Shown one piece after another: positions 31,929-41,172 of a stretch of 44,195 nt of DNA (the stretch's first letter is position 1; each line of letters starts with the position of its first letter). The stretch is from CAYFUF01 sp964394795 (GTDB taxonomy: Bacteria; Bacillota; Clostridia; Tissierellales; Peptoniphilaceae): assembly GCA_964394795.1 (NCBI GenBank), contig CAYMYX010000010.1, positions 1 through 44,195 of the forward strand, in the 5' to 3' direction. The notes under the pieces are model-generated. The model was not told where the DNA came from, did no database searches, and worked only from the letters and a program-made list of their open reading frames with translations. Position numbers and translations under genes: made by a program.

Positions 31929-32965
31929 CCTCGTTCCTCTACTCTTTCCTCGTAATTGATGCGAAGTTGTCCGCATGCTCCATCAATGTCTGCTCCTCTT
32001 TTGTTTCTAATAGTGGCACTGACATGATTCTTTGTCAATTTTTCCTGGAAGGTTCGTAAGGCTTGGAAATCAGCTGCCTTGCCATCGTATTCAGCTATCT
32101 CGTTAAGTGGAATGATGTTGACATGGCTCTCCGGTCCTTGGAGGTTTGCAATCATCCAGTCCAAATCTTCCTTCCTATCGTTGACGCCTTCGATCAATAC
32201 ATACTCATAACTAACCCTTCGACCAGTCTTTTCAAAGTAGTATTGGCAAGCGTCCAATATTTCTTGTATAGAATACTTCTTCGCGACAGGCATCGTCTCT
32301 TGCCTTTTCTTATCTGAGGTGGCGTGTAAAGAAATCGCCAAATTAATGCTTAATCCTTCATCGGCTAAACGATAAATATTGGGAACTAAGCCACTGGTGG
32401 ATAAAGTGATCGACCTCATGCTCAGGTTCTTGCCTTTCGGATCCGTAACCAAACGGATAAAGCGAAGAACTTCCTCCATATTATCCAAAGGTTCTCCGAT
32501 CCCCATCAGGACGATGTTATCTATTCTAGCGCCCGTATCTTTCTCCACTTCGTAGACTTGATTTAGAATTTCAGCTGCCTGCAAGTCTCGAACAAAATTA
32601 GCTTTTGTAGAAGCACAGAATTTGCATCCCATCAGACACCCGACCTGACTCGAAACACACAGGGTGTTCCGATCTTCGTAGGACATGAAGACGGTTTCGA
32701 TGATGTTGCCGTCATCCAAGGCTAGCAAATACTTCTTCGATCCATCCTTTGATTGAAGCATGTGGGCGATGGTTGCCTCACTAACCGGATAATCATTTAG
32801 TTTTTCTCGTAGAGCCTTTGGTAAAACTTGGATTTGGTCAATGTCTCTACCCTGTTCGACATGAAAGTGATGGAAGAGCTGCTTAGCACGAAACTTCTTT
32901 TCTCCGACCGCTACAATGACTTCCTCAAGCTCGTTCAGATACATTCCATTTAAATTTCTATTCAT
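31925..32965 (-). CDS. rlmN: Dual-specificity rRNA/tRNA adenine-C2 methyltransferase RlmN
   Basis: RlmN is a radical-SAM enzyme that methylates C2 of A2503 in 23S rRNA and A37 in some tRNAs. The 4Fe-4S motif CLMGCKFC (Cys110, Cys114, Cys117) is preceded by NTLCVSSQVG, with GIGEPLDNMEEVLRFI and the C-terminal ADIDGACGQL, whose Cys accepts the methyl group. The A2503-type motif rather than the Cfr type suits a housekeeping enzyme. ATG 32965 has GGGAGG six bases upstream; the upstream open frame overlaps rsmB and is not coding. The product has 346 residues. Confidence 0.97.
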   Translation of the reverse strand: MNRNLNGMYLNELEEVIVAVGEKKFRAKQLFHHFHVEQGRDIDQIQVLPKALREKLNDYPVSEATIAHMLQSKDGSKKYLLALDDGNIIETVFMSYEDRNTLCVSSQVGCLMGCKFCASTKANFVRDLQAAEILNQVYEVEKDTGARIDNIVLMGIGEPLDNMEEVLRFIRLVTDPKGKNLSMRSITLSTSGLVPNIYRLADEGLSINLAISLHATSDKKRQETMPVAKKYSIQEILDACQYYFEKTGRRVSYEYVLIEGVNDRKEDLDWMIANLQGPESHVNIIPLNEIAEYDGKAADFQALRTFQEKLTKNHVSATIRNKRGADIDGACGQLRINYEERVEERG

Positions 32966-33002
32966 GTAAGCCTCCCTTCTGTAAAATTCGCTTACAATAA
33001 TT

Positions 33003-34316
33003 TTATATTTTCTTAAAGCGGCTGATGAAAAAGCCATCGCTGTCTTCGAGGAGAGGATGGAAATGAATAGCTTCTTCGCCATCAATCTCTTCTTGTTGAA
33101 AGTCAGTTCGCTGGTTGATTCTTTCCGCTATGTTTTCATTTTCTAACTCACCATAGGTGCAAGTAGAATAGACTAACCGCCCACCTGCTTTGACATAGGA
33201 CATGGCATTATCGACAATTTTCTCTTGCAAGCACGCAAGGCTAGGTAAGTCTTCTTCCCTACGATTCCACCGGATATCCGGTTTCTTTCGCAAGAGGCCC
33301 AAGCCGCTGCAAGGGGCGTCGACTAGAACCACATCAAAGGCATCAACCCACTCCTGATTGAAATCGCCGGCATCCTGTACCGATGTCTCGATATTGCTTA
33401 AGCCAAAACGACTGATATTTTCCTTTATCCTATCCGTTTTATAGGGGGACAAGTCGTTTGCGACTAAGGAACTGGTTGGAGATAGGGTGGCCATGGCGAT
33501 TGTCTTTGACCCGGGCGCCGCACATAAGTCCAGTATCTTTGCGCCCTCATTCACTCCCTCGATTGCTACTTCCGCAGTTTTTATGCTGGGTTGTGACTGA
33601 ATCGTTATCAGACCGTTTTTAAACAGGTCGCTTTTCGTAACAGGACCACCATCGCAGAGAATCGCATGATTATTAATGTCACTTAGTCGAGGATTGATAA
33701 TTCCCTGGTCTCTTAGGCTTACCACCGCGTCTTCTCTACTTATCTTGCTTGGATTCACAAATAAGGATAAGGGTGGAGGGAGATTGTTTTTCTTGGCAAT
33801 CTCATAGGCCGTATTTTCGTCAAAGTATGATGACATCAATGCCAACATCCAGTGTGGATGGGAGTAGCGTACGGATATTTGTTCCCTTGGCGATAGGTTA
33901 TCTAATTTCGTAATTTCATCTTTTTGTCTAAGGAGATTTCTGATGACTGCATTGACAAAGCCTTTAGCATGAAAATCATACTTCTTGCAGAGGTTGACGT
34001 ATTCATTTACCGCTGCATGGTCCGCGGTTGATAGGAAAAAGAGTTCGTAACTGGCCAACAAGAGAATCTGTCGTACCGGTCTCTTTAGTTTTTCTATCTT
34101 TCTGTTGGCGACTTGGTTGATAAGATAGCTCAAATAAAGCTTATTTTCTAATACGCCGTAAACCAATTCCCTAAGAAATCTTTGGTCTCTATCATCTATA
34201 CTTTGCTTGCTTTCTCCAATCGCCTTGTTAATCATTTGACTGGAGAAGGCTTCACCTTTCTCAATGGCCAAGAGGACTCTTATTGCGATATCTCTTGTTT
34301 CATTACCTTTAGTCAT
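33003..34316 (-). CDS. rsmB: 16S rRNA (cytosine967-C5)-methyltransferase RsmB
   Basis: RsmB (Sun) methylates C967 of 16S rRNA. The 437-residue protein has a NusB-like RNA-binding N-terminal domain (RDIAIRVLLAIEKGEAFS; LRELVYGVLENKLYL) and a C-terminal SAM methyltransferase: ILDLCAAPGSKTIAMA, VVLVDAPCSGLGLLRKKPD (PC motif) and RLVYSTCTYGELEN (TC motif with the catalytic Cys). It starts two bases after the fmt stop with GGAG five bases upstream. fmt-rsmB is a conserved pair. Confidence 0.97.
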   Translation of the reverse strand: MTKGNETRDIAIRVLLAIEKGEAFSSQMINKAIGESKQSIDDRDQRFLRELVYGVLENKLYLSYLINQVANRKIEKLKRPVRQILLLASYELFFLSTADHAAVNEYVNLCKKYDFHAKGFVNAVIRNLLRQKDEITKLDNLSPREQISVRYSHPHWMLALMSSYFDENTAYEIAKKNNLPPPLSLFVNPSKISREDAVVSLRDQGIINPRLSDINNHAILCDGGPVTKSDLFKNGLITIQSQPSIKTAEVAIEGVNEGAKILDLCAAPGSKTIAMATLSPTSSLVANDLSPYKTDRIKENISRFGLSNIETSVQDAGDFNQEWVDAFDVVLVDAPCSGLGLLRKKPDIRWNRREEDLPSLACLQEKIVDNAMSYVKAGGRLVYSTCTYGELENENIAERINQRTDFQQEEIDGEEAIHFHPLLEDSDGFFISRFKKI

Positions 34317-34318
34317 AA

Positions 34319-35257
34319 TTACTCCGGTTGTTCAGCGAGACTATCAAGCTCTAAGGAATTGCCTCGTAGGAAGTCTTGGGTGGCCATTGCCTTCTTATTC
34401 GGTGCTTGAATGCTATCAATGACGAAGCTGCTATCCTTCGCATTGATTGCTAAGCCGCCTTCGCTCTTCCAAAGGGTTCCGTTCGGAAAGCCGTCTTTTC
34501 GTTTCTCAAGATGAGCAGCATGCACCTTGTAGTCCACGCCATTAAGGCGAAACTTCACCCCGGGGCTATCCTTTAGGGTCCTTACTTGGTCGATCAGGAC
34601 GCGACCTTCATTATTAAAGTCCAAATAGCCATCTTCTTTTGAGATTTTCGCCGCGTAGGTGACGAGTTCAGGATCCTGTTCTTTTCGATTTGCATTCAGA
34701 TCGTCGAAGTTTCGTAAGGTTTCTAAGAGCAAGTCAGCGCCAAGATAAGCTAGTTTGTTACTTAGGCTGTCCATATCATCGTCGTCTTGGATTTTGACCT
34801 TAGCAGTGGCCAGCATAGGTCCGGCATCCATTTCTTGGCGAATCAGCATGGAGGTAACACCTGTCTCGTCCTTCCCGTCCAAGAGCGCCCTCTGCATAGG
34901 GGCAGCCCCCCGATATTCAGGCAGCAGACTGCCATGAATGTTGATGATTCGATCCGGGAAGGCATCCAGTATCCTTTTGCCGATAATTTGCCCGTAAGCG
35001 ATAACGACCAAAAAGTCAGGATTGATTTCAACTAATTGATCAATGGTAGCTTGACGGTTGATTTTCTCCGGTGTGATCACAGGAATGTCATGCTTGAGTG
35101 CTAACTCTTTTACAGGCGTAGCCGACCACTTGTTTCTCGACCGCTTCCGGTCCGGCTGAGAGATAACCAAAGGGATATTGACATCCTCGGCATCGATTAA
35201 TGCTTGAAGGGCGGGTACAGCAAAGCCAGGCGTTCCTAAATATACAATATTGAGCAT
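34319..35257 (-). CDS. fmt: Methionyl-tRNA formyltransferase
   Basis: Fmt formylates initiator Met-tRNA with 10-formyl-tetrahydrofolate. The N-terminus VYLGTPGFAVPALQALI, the catalytic region RIINIHGSLLPEYRGAAP (Asn and His) and MDAGPMLATAKVKI are present; the C-terminal OB domain includes LIDQVRTLKDSPGVKFRL. The product is 312 residues. GGAGG-like GAAGGAG lies ahead of the ATG. It lies next to def, whose product removes the formyl group. Confidence 0.97.
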   Translation of the reverse strand: MLNIVYLGTPGFAVPALQALIDAEDVNIPLVISQPDRKRSRNKWSATPVKELALKHDIPVITPEKINRQATIDQLVEINPDFLVVIAYGQIIGKRILDAFPDRIINIHGSLLPEYRGAAPMQRALLDGKDETGVTSMLIRQEMDAGPMLATAKVKIQDDDDMDSLSNKLAYLGADLLLETLRNFDDLNANRKEQDPELVTYAAKISKEDGYLDFNNEGRVLIDQVRTLKDSPGVKFRLNGVDYKVHAAHLEKRKDGFPNGTLWKSEGGLAINAKDSSFVIDSIQAPNKKAMATQDFLRGNSLELDSLAEQPE

Positions 35258-35278
35258 TGCTAGCTCCTTCCATCTTAT

Positions 35279-35872
35279 CTACAGTTCCTTCACTTCGATT
35301 TCTTCGTCTAAATCTTCTTCTGTTTCGGGATCGTCCTGAGCGAGTTCTGTCTCCTCGTCTTCCTCATCCAGGAGGTTGTTTTCCTTGAGGTAGTCCAACA
35401 TTTCCTCGGTTGGATTTTCCATGTCGATAATCATCTCAATGCGATCACGGAAGAGGATTCCATCCAAGTGATCAATCTCGTGGTAAATGCAACGGGCAAA
35501 AAGTCCCGATGCTTCCACGAGCTTGTTTTCTCCGTTTTCATCAAGGTAACGGACTCGAATGGTTTGAGGACGAACTACTGTACCGTTGAGATTAGGTACC
35601 GACAAGCAACCTTCTACATCTAGTTGGGTTTCTTCCGATTCTTTGATAATTTCTGGATTGACTAACTTCATGGGGCCCTGCCCTACGTCCAAAACAATTA
35701 AACGACGCAAGATGCCGATTTGAGGCGCTGCCAAACCTACGCCGTTGTCATCGTACATGGTCTCCAACATATCATCTAAAAGTGCCTTTATACGCGCGTC
35801 CACCTCTTTCACTGGACGGGATTTTTTTCGTAATAGAGGGTCTCCCTCGATTCGTATCTGACGTATTGCCAT
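35279..35872 (-). CDS. def: Peptide deformylase with acidic C-terminal tail
   Basis: Def removes the N-formyl group from nascent proteins at the ribosome exit. Three motifs of the metallopeptidase site are present: GVGLAAPQIG, DVEGCLSVPN (Cys ligand) and CIYHEIDHLDGILF (two His ligands and the catalytic Glu). The core matches the short type 1 enzyme, about 150-165 residues; the remaining 33 residues (from about 165) are mainly Glu and Asp, giving 197 in total. GAGGAG lies ahead of the ATG. It lies between priA and fmt. The tail resembles those on S2, S16, L28 and omega. Confidence 0.96.
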   Translation of the reverse strand: MAIRQIRIEGDPLLRKKSRPVKEVDARIKALLDDMLETMYDDNGVGLAAPQIGILRRLIVLDVGQGPMKLVNPEIIKESEETQLDVEGCLSVPNLNGTVVRPQTIRVRYLDENGENKLVEASGLFARCIYHEIDHLDGILFRDRIEMIIDMENPTEEMLDYLKENNLLDEEDEETELAQDDPETEEDLDEEIEVKEL

Positions 35873-35901
35873 TCCTACTCCTCACTAACTTCCTCCCATC
35901 T

Positions 35902-38103
35902 TTAATAGATGTTGGAGGGATTTAAACTCACAATGATATTCAATTCACGACTCGTGGGGAAATTTTGCAAAATCTCTCGCCCTAAATCCTGAAGCTCTTT
36001 TCGTTCTAGTGTGCGAATCAGGATGCCGAATCGATACTTTCTGTTTATGCGTTCAATGACTGCCGGACTTGGGCCATCCAGCCGTATTTTCACTTCCTTG
36101 CTTCCAAAATACGTTTCAATAAACTGCCGAATTTCTTTCCCCTTTTGAAAACAGGCTTGCCTATCCGGCCCTTGGATGCCAATATGGAGTTCCTGGTTGA
36201 TGGGTGGATAGAAGTTCTCTTCCCTCAGCGCTAGCTCTTTGTCATAAAAGGAGTCCACGTCGTGGTCCACCGCTGCCTCTATGGCATAATGGTCCGGCTT
36301 ATAGGTTTGGATATAGACGTTACCTTCCTTGTCGCCGCGGCCAGCGCGTCCGGCCACTTGAGTGACCAGTTGGAAACTGCGTTCGCAAGCTCTCAGATCC
36401 GGTAAGTTCAAAGTAATGTCAGCGGCGATAATGCCTACCACGGTGACTTGGGGAAAATCAAAACCTTTGGCGATCATTTGGGTTCCTAGGAGAATGTCGA
36501 TATCACCATTCATCATGCCATGGTAGACCTTACTATAAGCGCCCTTAGCACGCATAGTGTCCGCATCTGCTCTAACTATTCTTTTATCCGGAAAAACCTT
36601 TCGAACTTCTTCCTCTAAGGCTTCCGTTCCGGCACCAAACTCTTTTATTGCCTTGCTTCCACAAGAAGGACAGGTATTTGTATAATGCTTCTCGCGACCG
36701 CAGTAGTGGCAGATTAATTTGTTTCGATGCTTATGATATGTCATAGCGACGTCGCATGCTTCACACCGGTGGACGTAGCCGCACTTCCGGCAGAAGACAA
36801 AGGAGGTGTGCCCCCTCTTATTAAGGAAGAGGATAATCTGTTCCTTTTGGGATAGTGCCTGTTCCATGGCGGTCATCAGCGCTCTGGAAAACATGGACCG
36901 GTTATTAGCCTTCAATTCTTCTCTCATGTCGATGACATGGTTCTTTGGTAAAGGAAGTTTGTTCGCCCGTTCTTTTAAGTCGAAACGGCGGATGTTGCCT
37001 TGATCTACTTGGTAAAGACTCTCCACTGATGGTGTTGCTGAACCTAAAACCAACGTTCCTCCATGGTATGCTCGGCGAAACTCAGCGATTTCATGGGTCC
37101 TATATTTCGGACTTTTGTCGCTGAGATAACTTTGCTCATGTTCCTCATCGATGATGATAAGGCCAAGATTGGTGAAAGGTGCAAAGATGGCTGATCTGGC
37201 ACCTATGGCAATGGCAACTTCCCCTCGGTATATCTTCTGCCACTCTTCGTAACGTTGGTTTATGGTCAGTCTCGAGTGAAGTATAGCTACCTGCTCGCCA
37301 AACCGTCCCTGAAAGCGGGCAATCGTCTGGGGAGTCAAGGAGATTTCGGGAACCAAAACTATTGCCTCCCTACCTTCCCTTAAGGTTTTCTCCACCAATT
37401 GTAAATAGATCTCCGTCTTTCCGGATCCTGTGACGCCACAGATTAAATATGGCGCAGCCTCTTTGTTGATTACATCAACGATGGCTTGTTGATCTGGGTT
37501 CAGCGTTTTCTTTTTGTAATCAGGAATCTCTTCAACTTTTCTTCGGTATTCCCTCTGTTGTTTCTCGACGATCCACCCTTTATTGAGTAGGGATTTCAGC
37601 GTTGCCGTTGAGGCCTGGCTTAGGGCCAGCAGTTCCCTCTGTTCCAGCTCCCCTTTTTCTTTCAAGATATCAAGGACTGTCTTTTGTCGAATGGCTGTTG
37701 AGCGAAGTTCGGCCGATAAACCAGCCTCCGTCACTTGATAGTAACTGCGCATCAGGGGTTTAATAGCATTCAAGCTTCCTGGGGCCATAACCGTCGCCAA
37801 GGCCGACGTGTAATCCGCTAAGTACTCATCGACCATAAATTGGGCGAGGAGGATGCTTTCTTCGGATAGGACTTCCGCTCCGGTCACTACAGAATCGATA
37901 TCTTTGACTTCGGGTAAATCATCCTGATGCTCATGGATCGCTAATACCAAGCCAGGCGTTTTACGATTGCCCCGGCCAAATGGTACATACACTGAAGACC
38001 CCACCTGGATTTCATCTACCAGTTGGTCGGGAATACGGTAAGTAAACCGCATGTCCGTCATCCGAGTGCCGGTTGATACGACGATGTCAGCGAATCTCTT
38101 CAT
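35902..38103 (-). CDS. priA: Primosomal helicase PriA
   Basis: PriA restarts collapsed replication forks. The 733-residue product has the 3'-OH-binding N-terminal domain, the helicase motifs LICGVTGSGKTEIYLQL, LIIIDEEHEQSYLSD, LVLGSATPSVESL and QVAGRAGRGD, and the zinc region between them with four Cys pairs (CRKC, CEAC, CHYC, CPSC). Its start overlaps the coaBC stop in an ATGA arrangement, so it is translationally coupled. coaBC-priA-def-fmt is a conserved order in Firmicutes. Confidence 0.97.
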   Translation of the reverse strand: MKRFADIVVSTGTRMTDMRFTYRIPDQLVDEIQVGSSVYVPFGRGNRKTPGLVLAIHEHQDDLPEVKDIDSVVTGAEVLSEESILLAQFMVDEYLADYTSALATVMAPGSLNAIKPLMRSYYQVTEAGLSAELRSTAIRQKTVLDILKEKGELEQRELLALSQASTATLKSLLNKGWIVEKQQREYRRKVEEIPDYKKKTLNPDQQAIVDVINKEAAPYLICGVTGSGKTEIYLQLVEKTLREGREAIVLVPEISLTPQTIARFQGRFGEQVAILHSRLTINQRYEEWQKIYRGEVAIAIGARSAIFAPFTNLGLIIIDEEHEQSYLSDKSPKYRTHEIAEFRRAYHGGTLVLGSATPSVESLYQVDQGNIRRFDLKERANKLPLPKNHVIDMREELKANNRSMFSRALMTAMEQALSQKEQIILFLNKRGHTSFVFCRKCGYVHRCEACDVAMTYHKHRNKLICHYCGREKHYTNTCPSCGSKAIKEFGAGTEALEEEVRKVFPDKRIVRADADTMRAKGAYSKVYHGMMNGDIDILLGTQMIAKGFDFPQVTVVGIIAADITLNLPDLRACERSFQLVTQVAGRAGRGDKEGNVYIQTYKPDHYAIEAAVDHDVDSFYDKELALREENFYPPINQELHIGIQGPDRQACFQKGKEIRQFIETYFGSKEVKIRLDGPSPAVIERINRKYRFGILIRTLERKELQDLGREILQNFPTSRELNIIVSLNPSNIY

Positions 38104-39297
38104 CGGAGAAGGTCCAGAATCTTATCAGCGACATCTTCTTTGTCCATGGAGGGGAAATCCTCTTGGTGATTCTCGCCTAGGATGGTGATCGTATTGGTGT
38201 CACTGTTGAAACCCGATCCGGCTTGGCTCACATCGTTGCAGACAATAAAATCAAGGTCCTTCTCTTGTAGTTTACGTAAGCCGTTCTCTAAAAGTTTCTC
38301 GGTTTCTGCTGCAAAACCAATTATTGTTTGATTTTCTTTACGAATTTTAGCAACTTCTTTTAGAATATCGGGGGTTTGTGTGAGTTCTATGGTCAACCCA
38401 CTGGCTCCCTGTTTNNNNNNNNNNTTTCTTCAATTTTTGATCTGCTTCTTCAACTGGCTTATAATCGCTGGGGGCTGCTGCCATAATCAAGGTATGATAA
38501 TCGGGCAGATATTTCTTTACTGCAGCTAGAAGTTCTTCCGTTGTATCAACCTGCACGCTAGTTATATTTTCAGGAATGTCAACGCTTATATGGCCATGCA
38601 AAAAGAGCACTTCCGCTCCCCTCTTTTGGGCGCGCCGAGCCAAAGCAAGTCCCTGCTTGCCACTCGAATCGTTGGTTAGGAAACGGACGGGATCAATTCG
38701 CTCTCTGGTCGCTCCACCGGTAACGATTATCTTCTTTCCTTCCAGGTCTTTATCATTGAAGAAGGAATCCAAAATATCGGCTAGCTCGATAGCCTCAGGC
38801 ATTCTGCCTGCACCAATTTCGTTGCAAGCCAACCAACCGGATCCCGGTTCGATAATATGGAACCCTCTGTCTTTCAAAGTTTGAAGATTAGCCTGGGTAG
38901 CCGGATTGTTGTACATATAAACATTCATAGCCGGAGAAATGATGATAGGTATGTTGCTCGCTAAAGCTGCCGACGACAAAAGATCATCTGCTAACCCATT
39001 GGCTATTTTGGAAATGATATTTGCAGTTGCCGGAGCAATCAGGAAGACATCATTTCTTCTGGTTAAATCAATATGTGGAATAAAGCCATCTTCTTCAGAA
39101 AAGATGGAGTCAAAGACGCGGTGCTTGGACATCGTCTGAAAAGTCATGGGGGTAACAAATTCTTTTGCTCCCTCCGTCATAATAACTTCCGTCTCTGCCC
39201 CTTGCTTATTCAAAAGGGAAAGTAGACTTAAACTTTTATATATGGCAATCCCGCCGGAAACACCCAGCAGTACCCTTTTCCCTTGAAGCGTCTTCAT
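38100..39297 (-). CDS. coaBC: Bifunctional phosphopantothenoylcysteine decarboxylase/synthase, with a 10-N gap
   Basis: CoaBC joins cysteine to phosphopantothenate and decarboxylates the product, in CoA synthesis. The CoaC half (about 1-180) shows GVSGGIAIYKSLSL, IPHIDLTRRNDVFLIAPATAN, IIISPAMNVYMYNN and GAGRMPE; the CoaB half starts KKIIVTGGATRERIDPVRFL and includes the AAPSDYKP motif. A run of ten N (38415-38424) follows QKLKK; beyond it the reading continues in another frame with QGASGLTIELTQTPDIL and NDVSQAGSGF, as expected for CoaB. I therefore call one intact gene whose apparent frameshift comes from the gap. GAGG precedes the ATG, one base after the rpoZ stop. Confidence 0.93.
38415..38424. 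other. Assembly gap of 10 N inside coaBC
   Basis: Ten N lie between GTTT and TTTCTT on the plus strand. Ten is not compatible with the coaBC frame. Collapsing the gap with a TTT overlap would give K-L-K-K-Q-G-A-S-G-L-T-I-E-L on the minus strand, which fits the CoaB family pattern; the real sequence is unknown. Confidence 0.95.
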
Positions 39298-39298
39298 C

Positions 39299-39631
39299 TT
39301 AGTCCTCGATTTCTTCTTCTAGGTCCTCAGCATCTTCGTACACTTCGCCTTCGACCATCTCATCGGCACTGTCTACGTCGAACTCTTCAAAGTCTGTGGT
39401 CTCTTCTTCTTTATAGATGCCTTGGCGGATTTCGTCGAATACAGAATGATCCTTCTTTACTTCTCCGGCCATAATCTCGTCTAGAGCGACAGTAACAGGC
39501 TTCTTTGCTTTGGTCTTAATCTTTGGCTTCGAGCCATCGGTCAGTAACCGAGCTCGCTTCATGACCATGACACAAACCTCATAACGGCTTGCGCTAATCT
39601 CGGCTAATTCCTTAAATGATGGATTAATCAT
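39299..39631 (-). CDS. rpoZ: RNA polymerase omega subunit with acidic tail
   Basis: Omega helps fold and stabilise the beta' subunit of RNA polymerase. The conserved core is INPSFKELAEISASRYEVCV followed by KRARLL and the TKAKKPVTVALDEIMAGEV segment, all within about 65 residues. The remainder, to residue 110, is rich in Glu and Asp, longer than most omegas (about 65-90). GGAGG lies seven bases ahead of the ATG, inside the end of gmk, which it overlaps by eight bases. gmk-rpoZ-coaBC-priA is the usual Firmicutes order. Confidence 0.93.
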   Translation of the reverse strand: MINPSFKELAEISASRYEVCVMVMKRARLLTDGSKPKIKTKAKKPVTVALDEIMAGEVKKDHSVFDEIRQGIYKEEETTDFEEFDVDSADEMVEGEVYEDAEDLEEEIED

Positions 39632-40235
39632 TAAATTCCCTCCAGTATTTATTCATTAAGTCGCTATCAATACGTTGATTCTCAGCGTCTATTATCTTGG
39701 ATATAGTCTCCGCACATTCTTCGACATTATCGTTAACAACGGCATAGTCATAGTCGTGGAGCATGGAAATCTCGTGTTCGGCATTTTGCAAGCGTACTTT
39801 GATATTGTCTTCTGTCTCCGTGTTGCGATGGCGAATACGAGCTTCCAGATCGATTACCTTTGGTGGCAACAGGAAAATGAAGACACCGAAGTCGATGTTT
39901 TGCTTAACTTGCATGGCCCCCTGAACGTCTATTTCAAGGATAACGTCGTGACCTTCATTGATTTTGTCAACTACGAATTGCTTAGGCGTTCCGTAATAGT
40001 TTCCGTGGACCTCAGCGAACTCCAAGAGCTCTCCTTCTTCGATCAAATTATTAAACTCTTCTTCACTGAAAAAATAGTAATTCTCCCCGTCGGCTTCGTA
40101 AGACCGCTTAGGTCTTGTCGTTGCTGAGATACTCAGCGTTAAATCTGGTCGGATACGCATAAGCTCTGCGCAAACCGTCCCTTTGCCCACGCCCGAAGGC
40201 CCGGAGATAATGATTAGATGGCCATGTCGTCTCAA
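39624..40235 (-). CDS. gmk: Guanylate kinase
   Basis: Gmk phosphorylates GMP to GDP and is a target of (p)ppGpp in many Firmicutes. The P-loop is LIIISGPSGVGKGTVCAEL; the GMP-binding region is SISATTRPKRSYEADGENYY, then FAEVHGNYYGTPK and ILEIDVQGAMQVK. The length is 203 residues. The start is TTG at 40235, supported by GGAGG seven bases upstream; no ATG lies between it and the P-loop in frame. It follows yicC by 17 bases; the remA gene often found between these two is absent. Confidence 0.97.
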   Translation of the reverse strand: MRRHGHLIIISGPSGVGKGTVCAELMRIRPDLTLSISATTRPKRSYEADGENYYFFSEEEFNNLIEEGELLEFAEVHGNYYGTPKQFVVDKINEGHDVILEIDVQGAMQVKQNIDFGVFIFLLPPKVIDLEARIRHRNTETEDNIKVRLQNAEHEISMLHDYDYAVVNDNVEECAETISKIIDAENQRIDSDLMNKYWREFND

Positions 40236-40252
40236 TTCACACCCTCCCCAAA

Positions 40253-41131
40253 CTACTCTATATTTTGAACTTGCTCACGCATCTGTTCAATAATGCTCTT
40301 TAAATCAACACAAGTTTTACGGATATCGAAATCATTGGACTTTGATCCAATGGTATTCACTTCTCTATTCATTTCTTGAATCATAAAGTCAAGGGTTTTT
40401 CCCATAGGTTTATCCGTTTTTAAGGTATCCTCAAAGGCTCCAATATGACTCTTCAAGCGAACAACTTCCTCATCAGTATCCAGTTTTTGAGCTAGCACAG
40501 CTATCTCCGTAGCAAGGACCGCTTCATCTAACTCGACCTTGCCCTCCAAAAGGGCGTTAACCTTATCGGTCAACCGCTCATGCTCCGACTTAACCAGATC
40601 AGGGCCTCGGTCTTCAATTTGTCTCAAGAGAGCTGTCATGTCTATAAGTTTTTCGAGCAGATCAGTCCCTAACTTAGCGCCTTCCTTTTCTCTTAGGTCG
40701 TTGACCTGGCCGAACGCTTCTTCCAATACATTTTCCATGAGTAACCAAAGCGCTTCTTCATCCAGGTCATCCTTCTCGTAAATAACAGCACCTTCCATTT
40801 GGAGAAAATGGTCAAAAGAAAAGTTACCAGTAAAAGATGTTTTCTCCTTCAAGGCATGGAATTCATCCAACACTTCCTTAAAGAGGTCTCCATCAAAGCG
40901 GATGGATTTTACTGATTGTAAAGCTTGGATGGCAATGATAATTTCCACCCTCCCTCGTTGAAAGTACTTCTTTGCTAACTCTTGTATATCGTTGTCTAAT
41001 GAGGAGACCAGAGCAGGCGATTTGATGCGTAAATCTAAATAACGGTTGTTCACCGTTTTGACCTCGCAATCAATCCTCCAGTTCTCATCCTCTCGCTTAG
41101 CCTTGCCGAATCCTGTCATTGAAAATATCAT
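40253..41131 (-). CDS. yicC: YicC/YloC-family endoribonuclease
   Basis: YicC-family proteins are oligomeric endoribonucleases; the E. coli member promotes decay of the RyhB small RNA. The 292-residue product has the family start MTGFGKAKRED, EVKTVNNRYLDLRIKSP and the C-terminal GKTLDFMIQEMNREVNTIGSKSND in two blocks, with the last residues DLKSIIEQMREQVQN. ATG 41131 has GGAGGT four bases upstream, and is preferred to ATG 41143. It sits upstream of gmk, as usual. A weak terminator separates it from udk. Confidence 0.94.
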   Translation of the reverse strand: MIFSMTGFGKAKREDENWRIDCEVKTVNNRYLDLRIKSPALVSSLDNDIQELAKKYFQRGRVEIIIAIQALQSVKSIRFDGDLFKEVLDEFHALKEKTSFTGNFSFDHFLQMEGAVIYEKDDLDEEALWLLMENVLEEAFGQVNDLREKEGAKLGTDLLEKLIDMTALLRQIEDRGPDLVKSEHERLTDKVNALLEGKVELDEAVLATEIAVLAQKLDTDEEVVRLKSHIGAFEDTLKTDKPMGKTLDFMIQEMNREVNTIGSKSNDFDIRKTCVDLKSIIEQMREQVQNIE

Positions 41132-41172
41132 AAGTACCTCCATGTCAATAATAACGAAGCTTACCTATAAAG

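Noticed and set aside
38347..38414. CoaBC ending in a different frame after the 10-N gap
   Set aside because: The residues in that frame match nothing in CoaB, whereas the other frame continues with the expected TIELTQTPDIL and NDVSQAGSGF motifs.
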